From Massilia sp. WG5 (GTDB lineage: Bacteria; Pseudomonadota; Gammaproteobacteria; Burkholderiales; Burkholderiaceae_D): DNA of 64,000 bases. The position numbers and the translations under genes were made by a program. The stretch spans positions 4,030,001 through 4,094,000 of the forward strand of contig NZ_CP012640.2 of the NCBI RefSeq assembly GCF_001412595.2, read 5' to 3'. Under the pieces are notes generated by a model. The model had not been told where the DNA came from. It saw only the letters and a program-made list of their open reading frames with translations, and searched no databases. Positions 53,133-62,570 of the stretch are shown here, one piece after another. Position 1 is the first letter of the stretch, and each line of letters opens with the position of its first letter.

Positions 53133-53885
53133 ATGAAAATGAATAAGTTACTGAAAGGCTTGCTGGGTGCATCCGTTGCGATGGCGATGTTCGGTGTCGG
53201 TAGCGCCCAGGCGCAAAGCAGCAATGCATCGACCACCGGCGATACCAATGCCAGCGCGCAGGCGGTCCAGTCCACCAGCAAATCCTCGACGCACAAGTCC
53301 AGCAAAAAGAAACACGCGAAGAAGCATAGCGGCAGCTCGGGCTCGAGCAGCACCGGCAGCACCGGATCGAGCAGCAGCATGGGCGGCACCAGCGGCACCT
53401 CGAGCAGCGGCAGCAGCAGCATGGGCAGCGGCAGCGGCTCCTCGGGCTCGAGCGGCACTTCGGGCAGCGGCAGCATGGGCACCAGCGGCACCTCGGGCAG
53501 CGGCAGCATGGGCACCGGCACCGGCACCTCGGGTTCGTCGGGCAGCAGCGGCAGCATGGGCACCGGCACCTCGGGCACCTCGGGCAGCGGCAGCATGGGC
53601 ACCGGCACCGGCACCTCGGGTTCGTCGGGCACCAGCGGCAGCATGGGCACCGGTACCTCGGGCTCGTCCGGCACCAGCGGCATGAGCGGCAGCACCGGCG
53701 CCGGCGGCACCGGCACCGGCACCAGCTCGTCCGGCATGAGCGGTTCGTCGGGCATGAGCGGCTCGTCCGGCATGAGCGGCACCGGCTCGGGTTCGGGCAC
53801 CGGCAGCAGCGCCACCGGCACCACCGGCACCGGCACCACCGGCACCACCAGCACCCCGCCCGCCAGCGGCACCCGCGGCTACTGA
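53133..53885 (+). CDS. Exported Gly/Ser/Thr-rich repetitive protein
   Basis: A 250-residue protein with a signal peptide (KGLLGASVAMAMFGVGSAQA), a Ser/Thr/Lys segment with a basic patch (SSKKKHAKKH, about residues 57-66), and then about 170 residues of low complexity built from SGSMGTGTGTSG-, SGTSG- and GMSGS-type units. An 87-base unit (29 codons) is repeated from about 53508 and 53595 with few changes. No enzyme motif. The composition suggests a flexible surface, matrix or desiccation-type protein; this is guesswork. GGAGAG at 53121-53126 supports the start. Both other strands show long open frames here caused by the base composition. Confidence 0.75.
   Translation: MKMNKLLKGLLGASVAMAMFGVGSAQAQSSNASTTGDTNASAQAVQSTSKSSTHKSSKKKHAKKHSGSSGSSSTGSTGSSSSMGGTSGTSSSGSSSMGSGSGSSGSSGTSGSGSMGTSGTSGSGSMGTGTGTSGSSGSSGSMGTGTSGTSGSGSMGTGTGTSGSSGTSGSMGTGTSGSSGTSGMSGSTGAGGTGTGTSSSGMSGSSGMSGSSGMSGTGSGSGTGSSATGTTGTGTTGTTSTPPASGTRGY
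53330..53860. repeat. Tandem degenerate coding repeats in the Gly/Ser-rich gene
   Basis: The DNA consists of GGC-rich units such as AGCGGCAGCATGGGCACC. The segments beginning at the ATG codons 53508 and 53595 align over their full 87 bases almost perfectly, a recent duplication. The whole block is in frame and therefore likely to vary in length between strains. Confidence 0.8.
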
Positions 53886-53926
53886 TCGCCTGCCGGACCG
53901 CCGGCGAGAAGCCGGCGCAACAGACG

Positions 53927-53954
53927 ACACCAGCCCGCGGGCTGGTGTTTTTTT
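53927..53954 (+). terminator. Intrinsic terminator after the Gly/Ser-rich gene
   Basis: CACCAGCC and GGCTGGTG form an 8-bp stem with a tight CGCG loop (53928-53947), followed by an eight-base T tract. This is a classical rho-independent terminator for the + strand, 42 bases after the stop codon. The convergent alpha/beta hydrolase gene ends just beyond. Confidence 0.9.
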
Positions 53955-53968
53955 ATTCCCGAACTCGC

Positions 53969-54934
53969 TTAATGCTGCGCGAGGAAGTCGGCGATCTGCG
54001 GATGCGTCGCGGCCGGATCCTCGACTACCGGCAGGTGCCCGAGGCCGGGCAGCGAGACGAACTGTGCCTGCGGGATCGCGCGCTGCACATCCAGGTGCTC
54101 GGTGTAGGGGACGGTCCGGTCGGCGTCGCCCCATACCAGCAGCACCGGCAGGCCGCTTTTGCCGACCTTCTCGAAGTCGGGCACCGAGGAGGCGTTCGAC
54201 AGGTGGCGGATGGTCGACAGGATCGCGCGCCCGAAGCCGTCGTAGCGCATCTGCGGCTGGAAGCGCTCGGCCCAGCCGCTCACGCGTTCGGGATGCGCAA
54301 AGTCGTCGAGCTGGCTGGCAGCGAGCGAGGGCAGGAACCAGGCGCGGTTCAGCCACTCGCCCACGCCCGGCCAGGCCATCACGCTGATGTCGTGTGCGCG
54401 TGTGAGCGGGGAGACCAGCACCACGCTGCGCACCCGCTCCGGATGCTCGGCCGCGAAGCGCCCGACGATCGCCCCGCCCATCGACAGGCCGAGCAGGTCG
54501 GCCTTGGGAATCTGCAGCGTATCCATGAGTTCCAGCAGCTGGTTGGCGAACAGCTCGCGGTCATAGTCGAGGGCGGGACGGTCGCTCCAGCCGCGCCCGT
54601 AGAGGTCGAAGCGGATCACACGGAAACCCTTTGCGGCCAGGTCCGCGCTGGTCTGGTCGAACACGTAGCTGGGCACTGAAAAGCCATGCACCAGCACCAC
54701 CGGGCGGCCCTGCTCGGGTCCGGCGACGCGCACGTGGACGATCCCGTGCGACAGCGTGACGAACTGCCCGGGCGCCGCGCGCCGCGCGGTGGCGTCGAGC
54801 GGGCCGTGTTCCTGGTTGCGGACCAGCGGGACGATGATCAGAACCAGCGCGAGGGCGAGGGCGATGAAGCCGCCGACGGCAAGCAGGATCTTGCGCAGGC
54901 GGCGTTTCGGAGCAGGGGCAGGAGCGGCGGTCAT
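53969..54934 (-). CDS. Membrane-anchored alpha/beta hydrolase
   Basis: A 321-residue protein with an N-terminal membrane helix preceded by basic residues (PKRRLRKILLAVGGFIALALALVLIIVPLV). The alpha/beta hydrolase core has the oxyanion-hole region LVHGFSVPSYVFD, nucleophile elbow GLSMGG, acid region LLVWGDADRTVPY and catalytic His in LPGLGHLPVVEDP. Its substrate could be a lactone, ester or epoxide; nothing in the neighbourhood distinguishes. The catalytic domain probably faces the periplasm or the cytoplasm according to the anchor; the positive-inside rule favours an outward C-terminus. The CoA-transferase gene ends 54 bases upstream on the same strand. Confidence 0.85.
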   Translation of the reverse strand: MTAAPAPAPKRRLRKILLAVGGFIALALALVLIIVPLVRNQEHGPLDATARRAAPGQFVTLSHGIVHVRVAGPEQGRPVVLVHGFSVPSYVFDQTSADLAAKGFRVIRFDLYGRGWSDRPALDYDRELFANQLLELMDTLQIPKADLLGLSMGGAIVGRFAAEHPERVRSVVLVSPLTRAHDISVMAWPGVGEWLNRAWFLPSLAASQLDDFAHPERVSGWAERFQPQMRYDGFGRAILSTIRHLSNASSVPDFEKVGKSGLPVLLVWGDADRTVPYTEHLDVQRAIPQAQFVSLPGLGHLPVVEDPAATHPQIADFLAQH

Positions 54935-54988
54935 GGAAGCGGCAGGGGCAAAAAAGATTGCCTATTGCACAGCAAACCGCCGGCAGCG

Positions 54989-56494
54989 TCAATCGGCGGG
55001 CAGCATCGACCCGGTTTCGCGGTAGCGCGCATGCCAGGAAAACGCCTTCTCCAGCACGTGCGGGGTCTGGCCGCCGCGCTGCTGCGCTTCCCGCACGTAC
55101 TCGCGCAGCATCGCCTTGTACGGTTCGGCCGTACATTGTTCGATGACGACGTCGGCGCGTTCGCGCGGCGCCAGGCCGCGCAGGTCGGCCAGGCCCAGTT
55201 CGGTGACGACGATGTCGACGTCGTGCTCGGTATGGTCGACGTGCGAGACCATCGGCACGATCGAGGACACGCGGCCGCCCTTCGCCGTCGACTTGGTGGC
55301 GAACACCGACAGGTAGGCGTTGCGCGCGAAGTCGCCCGAGCCGCCGATCCCGTTCATCATGTGGGTGCCGCTCACATGCGTCGAGTTGATGTTGCCGTAG
55401 ATGTCGGCTTCCAGCGCGGTGTTGATCGCGATGATGCCGAGGCGCCGGATCACTTCCGGATGGTTCGACACTTCCTGCGGGCGCAGCACCAGCCGGTCCC
55501 TGTAGCGCGCGAAGTCACGGAACACCTGCGCGCTCTTTTCCGGGGACAGGGTGATCGAGGAGCCGGACGCGAATTCGAGCTTGCCGGCGTCGAACAGGTC
55601 GAAGGTCGAATCCTGCAGCACCTCGGAATACATGGTGAGGTGGTGGAAGGGGCTGTCGACGAAGCCGGCCAGCACCGCGTTGGCGATGGTGCCGATGCCG
55701 GCCTGCAGCGGCAGCAGGCTGCTGGTCAGGCGGCCCTTGATGATCTCGTCCTCGAAGAAGCGCACCAGGTGGCCGGCGATGGCGGCCGTCTCCTCGTCCG
55801 GCGGCAGCACGGACGAGGTGCTGTCCGGCTGGTCGGTGATCACGATGGCGACGATCTTTTCGGGCGGGATCTCGATGAAGGGCGTGCCGGCGCGCTGCTC
55901 GACCGACATGATCGGGATCGGCTCGCGCATCGGCCGCTTCTTGGGAATCCAGATGTCGTGCAGGCCTTCGAGGCCGGTGGCCTGGGCCAGGTTGATCTCG
56001 ACGATGACCTTGTCGGCCAGGATCGCGAAGCTGGCGCTGTTGCCGACCGAGGTCGTGGGGACGATCGCCCCCGTCTCGGTGATCGCCACCGCTTCGACCA
56101 CCGCCACGTCGACCGGCTTGATGTGGCGGCTGCGCAGCTGCTCGACGGTCTCGGACAGGTGCTGGTCGATGTACATCACTTCGCCGCGGTTGATCGCCGA
56201 GCGCAATACCGGGTCGACCTGGAAGGGCATGCGGCGCGCCAGCGCACCCGCTTCGGTGAGCAGCTTATCCGTGTCGTTGCCGAGCGAGGCGCCGGTGAGC
56301 AGGGTGATCTTCATGGGTTCGCGGCGCGCGCGCTCGGCCAGCGCGGCCGGCACCAGCTTGACGTCGCCGGCGCGGGTGAAGCCGCTCATGCCGACGGTCA
56401 TGCCGTCCTTGATCCAGCTTGCTGCTTCGGCAGCGCCGGTGACGCGATTGCGCAGCCGTGCGCAACGGATTCGATCCAGATATTCAGTCTTCAT
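54989..56494 (-). CDS. Succinyl-CoA:acetate CoA-transferase family protein
   Basis: A 501-residue protein of the acetyl-CoA hydrolase/transferase family, close in length to AarC (505 residues). It has GMTVGMSGFTRAGDVKLVPAAL, TLLTGASLGND, MYSEVLQDSTFDLF with Glu291, which probably corresponds to the catalytic Glu294 of AarC, and a GTHMMNGIGGSGDFARNAY block. It would exchange CoA between succinyl-CoA and acetate, allowing acetate metabolism or an alternative citric-acid-cycle step. No gene for 2-oxoacid metabolism is adjacent. A bestrophin gene lies 4 bases upstream, on the same strand, so they may be co-transcribed. Confidence 0.9.
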   Translation of the reverse strand: MKTEYLDRIRCARLRNRVTGAAEAASWIKDGMTVGMSGFTRAGDVKLVPAALAERARREPMKITLLTGASLGNDTDKLLTEAGALARRMPFQVDPVLRSAINRGEVMYIDQHLSETVEQLRSRHIKPVDVAVVEAVAITETGAIVPTTSVGNSASFAILADKVIVEINLAQATGLEGLHDIWIPKKRPMREPIPIMSVEQRAGTPFIEIPPEKIVAIVITDQPDSTSSVLPPDEETAAIAGHLVRFFEDEIIKGRLTSSLLPLQAGIGTIANAVLAGFVDSPFHHLTMYSEVLQDSTFDLFDAGKLEFASGSSITLSPEKSAQVFRDFARYRDRLVLRPQEVSNHPEVIRRLGIIAINTALEADIYGNINSTHVSGTHMMNGIGGSGDFARNAYLSVFATKSTAKGGRVSSIVPMVSHVDHTEHDVDIVVTELGLADLRGLAPRERADVVIEQCTAEPYKAMLREYVREAQQRGGQTPHVLEKAFSWHARYRETGSMLPAD

Positions 56495-56498
56495 TTTT

Positions 56499-57416
56499 CT
56501 AGCTGAGCCGGTAGTCGACCGGCAGTAGGGGTGGGGGAAGCTTGGTGTCGCCGAGGGCGGTGCGCAGGTCGATCTCGATGGTGCGGCAGATGGCCTCGAG
56601 CGGCAGGTCGTGGTCGGACGTGCCGAACGGTTCCTCGATCTCGTCGCCGAGGGCGTCCAGGCCGAAGAAGGTGTAGGCGACGAGGGCGGTTACCACCGGG
56701 GTCAGGTCGCCGATCGCGTCGACCAGTCCGAAGGGCAGCAGCACGCAGTACAGGTAGGCGGTGCGGTGCAGCAGCAGGGTGTAGGAAAAGGGAATCGGCG
56801 TACCCTGGATGCGCTCGCAGGCGGCGGCCACGCCCGTCATCGCCGACAGGCTGGCGTCGATGCTGGGGGCGAGGCAGGGATCGAGGCGGCGCTCGCGCAG
56901 CAGCAGGCCGAGGTCGGCGCCCATCTCCAGTATCAGCGCGTACGGCAGGTTGGGCAGGGAGCGCACGCGTTCCCATTCCTGCGCCTCGAGCCAGGGCGCG
57001 ACATCGGGCTCAGGATCGCCGCATCGCAGGCGGTGGCGCAGCGCGTGCGCATAGGCGATCGCGCGCCGAATCATGCGCGTGCGCAGTTGGTCCGCGCCGC
57101 CGTCCGCCAGCGACAGGCACTGGCGCGCCAGGTTGCGGCTGCGCAGGACGAGTTCTCCCCACTGCTTGCGGCCTTCCCAGTAGCGGTCGTAGGCGGCGTT
57201 GTTGCGAAAGCCCAGGAAGATCGCGAGGGGCAGGCCCATCAGCGTGAAGGGGACCGCGCCGATGGCGATCTTGTGGTTCCACAGGGTGCCATGCGTGAAG
57301 GTGACGGCGATTGCCAGCAGGGTGGTGCCGAGCAGGCTCTTCCAGATATTCGGCAGGACCGAACCGCGCATGACCAGGAACAGGCGCAGTGCGGAGGGGC
57401 GGCCGCGGACGATCAT
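56499..57416 (-). CDS. Bestrophin/UPF0187 family channel
   Basis: A 305-residue membrane protein of the bestrophin family. Characteristic segments: SVLPNIWKSLLGTTLLAIAVTF (helix 1), VPFTLMGLPLAIFLGFRNNAAYDRYWEGRKQWG, the IPFSYTLLLHRTAYLYCVLLPFG block and DALGDEIEEPFGTSDHDLPLEAICRTIEIDLR near the C-terminus. Bacterial homologues form pentameric ion channels, some cation-selective. Physiological role here is unknown. The gene is preceded by 316 bases without a gene; it precedes a CoA-transferase gene with a 4-base gap. Confidence 0.9.
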   Translation of the reverse strand: MIVRGRPSALRLFLVMRGSVLPNIWKSLLGTTLLAIAVTFTHGTLWNHKIAIGAVPFTLMGLPLAIFLGFRNNAAYDRYWEGRKQWGELVLRSRNLARQCLSLADGGADQLRTRMIRRAIAYAHALRHRLRCGDPEPDVAPWLEAQEWERVRSLPNLPYALILEMGADLGLLLRERRLDPCLAPSIDASLSAMTGVAAACERIQGTPIPFSYTLLLHRTAYLYCVLLPFGLVDAIGDLTPVVTALVAYTFFGLDALGDEIEEPFGTSDHDLPLEAICRTIEIDLRTALGDTKLPPPLLPVDYRLS

Positions 57417-57732
57417 GCCGATTCCGCCGCGCGCCGGCGTGGCGGGGAGAAGATGGAATCGGACTGGCGCTGCATCATAGGATTCGAAAACTGCCTGAAC
57501 GCCATCATTGTGCTACAGGCGCGAAAACTGCCGCGTCCAGCTGAGCGATGGCAAATCCCATTCTGAACTTGGTTGAAGGAAATGACTAATTCTCATTCCT
57601 GATGCCCGCTATGCATACGATGAATGGTGCGGTGCAGCGAATTTGCCGCGTGTGGCATGTTGTCGCCATGCCGGCAGCACCAAGTGGAGTTACTGGAAGC
57701 TGTGGGATTTTCGCTGGAGGGCATCACCACGC
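57417..57732. other. Intergenic region between bestrophin and uvsE
   Basis: 316 bases with no convincing gene. It must hold the promoter of the bestrophin gene. AATGACTAATTCTCATT at 57581-57597 has the look of a degenerate Fur-type dyad (AATGA ... TCATT). On the + strand about 57624-57735 an open stretch reads HQVELLEAVGFSLEGITTL, reminiscent of the MerR dimerisation region, but the rest does not match and it runs into the uvsE 3' end. Confidence 0.5.
57581..57597. promoter_or_regulatory. Possible Fur-like dyad before bestrophin
   Basis: AATGA and TCATT flank CTAATTC. The match to a Fur box is partial and the adjacent gene is not an obvious iron gene, so this is a weak call. Confidence 0.2.
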
Positions 57733-58617
57733 TCAGCCGGCTGCCTGCCACGGACGCAGCCCGGCGATCGCTTCTTCCTTGTTCTTGGCCTCGATCTCGA
57801 TCCACGGCGCCTGCATGTAACACGCGGGCATCGTCGCGATCAGGTCCGAGTGCTGGCGGTCGTTGAAGCCCTCGCGCCCGTTCGAGATGTGCACCATCTG
57901 CTGCGCCGGATCCGGCCAGGTCGCGCGCGCCTTTTCCAGCATCTCGGCCACGCTCGGGTCGTCGTAGCTGGACAGCTTTTCGCTGACGATGTGATGGTGG
58001 GCATCGAACACCATCGGCACCCCGCTGCGCACGCAGACGTCGTGGATCTGGGCCGCGCTGTACGAATATTCATCGTTCTCCAGGCACAGGCGCAGGCGGA
58101 TCGGATCGGGCAGCGCCCTGATGCGCTCGACCAGCGCGTCGCTGCGGTTGGCCTTGCCGCCGTGGATCTCGAGCACGGCCCAGGGCGAGCGCGGCTGCTC
58201 CAGCAAGTCCATGATGTCGGCGTGCATCTGCAGGATCTTGATGCTGTTGGCCACCACGTCCGGCGAATCGGAACTCAGGACCACGAACTGGTCGGGATGC
58301 ATTACCAGGCGCATGCCCAGTTCGGTGGCGCGCCGGCCGGTGCGGGCCAGGCTGGGCGCCAGGTCCCGCATCACTTCGCGCCCGATGTCCTCGTCGAAGA
58401 AGGGGAAGATCGAGGACGGCAGGCGGTACAGGCGGATGCCTTCACGCTTGCAGTACTGCAGGGCGCCGTCGAGGGTCTGGAGGTTGTCGCGGTAGATATC
58501 GTCGAGGATCTTGCGCTGGCCGGCATCGGACTGCTCGAGCAGCCGCTTGCGGGTGACGGTGCGGTAGCGGACGTCCTTCGACACAGTAATGCAGACCAAC
58601 CCGAGTTCAGGAGACAT
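57733..58617 (-). CDS. uvsE: UV damage endonuclease UvsE/UvdE
   Basis: A 294-residue TIM-barrel endonuclease that nicks DNA 5' of UV photoproducts, starting alternative excision repair. Signature segments: LGLVCITVSKDVRYRT (N-terminus), LYRLPSSIFPFFDED, MRLVMHPDQFVVLSSDSPDV, VLEIHGGKAN, CLENDEYSYSA and FDAHHHIVSEKLSSYDDP, which provide the metal-binding His and Glu residues. Length matches Thermus and Deinococcus homologues (about 280-330). It is one of three DNA repair enzymes in the window (with Tag and the Nei-type glycosylase). A repeat of the 16118 palindrome lies upstream of its start. Confidence 0.9.
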   Translation of the reverse strand: MSPELGLVCITVSKDVRYRTVTRKRLLEQSDAGQRKILDDIYRDNLQTLDGALQYCKREGIRLYRLPSSIFPFFDEDIGREVMRDLAPSLARTGRRATELGMRLVMHPDQFVVLSSDSPDVVANSIKILQMHADIMDLLEQPRSPWAVLEIHGGKANRSDALVERIRALPDPIRLRLCLENDEYSYSAAQIHDVCVRSGVPMVFDAHHHIVSEKLSSYDDPSVAEMLEKARATWPDPAQQMVHISNGREGFNDRQHSDLIATMPACYMQAPWIEIEAKNKEEAIAGLRPWQAAG

Positions 58618-58700
58618 GGTGCGACAGAATCGTTGAGGGGCCGGCCATGTTCCAACGATTCGCTGCTACCGTCAAACCAGTGCCGTGCCGCAATTTCCTG

Positions 58701-58760
58701 AAACCGGGGTCAGACTCCCGGTTTTGGAAATTGCCCAAATTCGGAGTCTGACCCCGGTTT
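58701..58760. repeat. Long palindromic repeat, copy 2 (also terminator-like)
   Basis: Arms 58701-58718 and 58743-58760 (AAACCGGGGTCAGACTCC / GGAGTCTGACCCCGGTTT) are perfectly complementary over 18 bases. The interior again reads GGTTTTGG...CCCAAAT. It matches the copy at 16118-16179 in both arms; the interior differs at a few positions. It lies just beyond the stop of the hybrid-type kinase gene and upstream of uvsE, so it may terminate the kinase transcript. Confidence 0.85.
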
Positions 58761-58768
58761 GAGGGAAA

Positions 58769-61162
<2,394 letters not shown>

Positions 61163-61164
61163 CC

Positions 61165-62358
61165 TCATTCCTCGGCCGGCACCAGCGCGCCGTCGGCGCG
61201 GTAGCGCACCATCAGCAGCTCGGCCGGGCCCAGCGCCTCGTGGCGCGCCGGCGTGAAGGGCGGTGCGTAGTTCTTGATCAGGCCATGCCAGGCCGGCAGA
61301 TGCTCCAGCGCGTCGCGCACGGCTTTGCGGTCGGTGCTGCCGGCGCGGTCGATCGCCTGCGCCAGGAGATGGGTCAGGTCGTAGGCATGGGCCACGCCGA
61401 CCGGCCCCTTGATGTCCTCGATCCGCCTGACGTCGGATACCCGGCCGGCGCTGGCCAGGAAGCGCCGCACGCGCGCCGGATCGGCGTGCCAGAAGCTGAA
61501 GGTCTGGATCACGGAAAAGTCGACCTGCTGCAGGGCCGGCCCGGCCTGCTTCGCGAACTCGCCGCCGGTCACGCCCCAATGGCTCAGGATCGGCAGCCGC
61601 TGTTCCTTCGGCAGCGCGGCCACTTCGCGCACCAGCACCGCCGCCTCGTCGTCGTTCGCCACCAGCACGATGGCCTGGGCGCCGGCCGCGCGCAGCTGCT
61701 GGTACCTGCCGACCAGGGAGGTGTCGCGCCAGTTGTACCAGGAGATGCCGGCGATCGTCATGCCGGGAATGGCGGGCACTGCCCGTTCGGCCGCTTCCGC
61801 ATTGCTGCGGCCCCAGGAGGTATTCGTCAGCAGCAGCCCGACCTTGTCCAGATGGCGCCGGTGGGCCGCCCGCAGCAGCCTGGGCATGGCCAGCGAATCG
61901 CGCAAGGACAGGCGGTAGACATAGTTCGGCCGCATGTCGTTGTCGACGATCGCATCGGCCGAGGACCAGGGCGCCATGAACAGGGTGTGCGTGGCCTTCA
62001 GGGTCGGCAGCTCCTCGATGATGACCGGACTGAAGCGGCCGCCGAACACCGCCACCAGGCCCGGCATGCGCGCGAATTCCTGGATGTTGCGGATGCCGCG
62101 CGCGGGAATCGAGCGGTGGTCCTTGATCACCAGTTCGAGCGGCCGTCCGTGCAGCACGCCGCCGGCTGCATTGATCTCGGCGATGGCGGTGCGCATGCCC
62201 AGTTCGACGGCCTGGGCCGAGGTGCTGTTGTCGAGCCCGAATTCGCCGTCCATCCCCAGCAGCACCGGCTGCGGTCCCGCCGCCTGCGCCAGCCCGCCCG
62301 ACAGCAGGGCGCAGGCGAAGCCGCGGCGCAGCCAGCGGGCGAAACGAAGAGAGGGCAT
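61165..62358 (-). CDS. Periplasmic ligand-binding protein (Leu/Ile/Val-binding-type), kinase-associated
   Basis: A 397-residue periplasmic binding protein of type I (Peripla_BP_6) with a signal peptide (RWLRRGFACALLSGGLAQA). Fold landmarks: VLLGMDGEFGLDNSTSAQAVELGMRTAIAEINAAGGVLHGRPLELVIKD, LVAVFGGRFSPVIIEEL, FMAPWSSADAIV, YVYRLSLRDSLAM and VANDDEAAVLVREVAAL. There is no ABC transporter gene beside it; instead it overlaps the kinase gene by sharing the ATGA junction near 61165-61168. This looks like a sensing module rather than transport. Ligand unknown; the family binds amino acids, amides and aromatic acids. A GTG start at 62370 is an alternative to the ATG at 62358. Confidence 0.85.
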   Translation of the reverse strand: MPSLRFARWLRRGFACALLSGGLAQAAGPQPVLLGMDGEFGLDNSTSAQAVELGMRTAIAEINAAGGVLHGRPLELVIKDHRSIPARGIRNIQEFARMPGLVAVFGGRFSPVIIEELPTLKATHTLFMAPWSSADAIVDNDMRPNYVYRLSLRDSLAMPRLLRAAHRRHLDKVGLLLTNTSWGRSNAEAAERAVPAIPGMTIAGISWYNWRDTSLVGRYQQLRAAGAQAIVLVANDDEAAVLVREVAALPKEQRLPILSHWGVTGGEFAKQAGPALQQVDFSVIQTFSFWHADPARVRRFLASAGRVSDVRRIEDIKGPVGVAHAYDLTHLLAQAIDRAGSTDRKAVRDALEHLPAWHGLIKNYAPPFTPARHEALGPAELLMVRYRADGALVPAEE

Positions 62359-62570
62359 CGGCAGGGTCACGGGCGGGACAAGTTGACAGTCAGAGACCGG
62401 ATTTTAACGTTTTTGTTCCCGGCATCAGTTTCTTTTGGTCTAGCAAGATTCCTTAATGCAACAAAATTCCTTGGCATGTGACGATCCATCCACAATCATA
62501 AAATTTCCTTATGGAATTATATTGACTTCAACTAGAGTGTCGACCTTGCCTCGCACAGCCCATTTCTCCC

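Noticed and set aside
53330..53860. CRISPR-like array
   Set aside because: Repeats are in frame, without unique spacers, and encode a Gly/Ser-rich protein.
53148..54356. 402-codon - strand frame covering the Gly/Ser gene and the start of the hydrolase
   Set aside because: Dominated by Ala/Gly runs complementary to the repeats; no signal peptide or motif, and it crosses a strong terminator.
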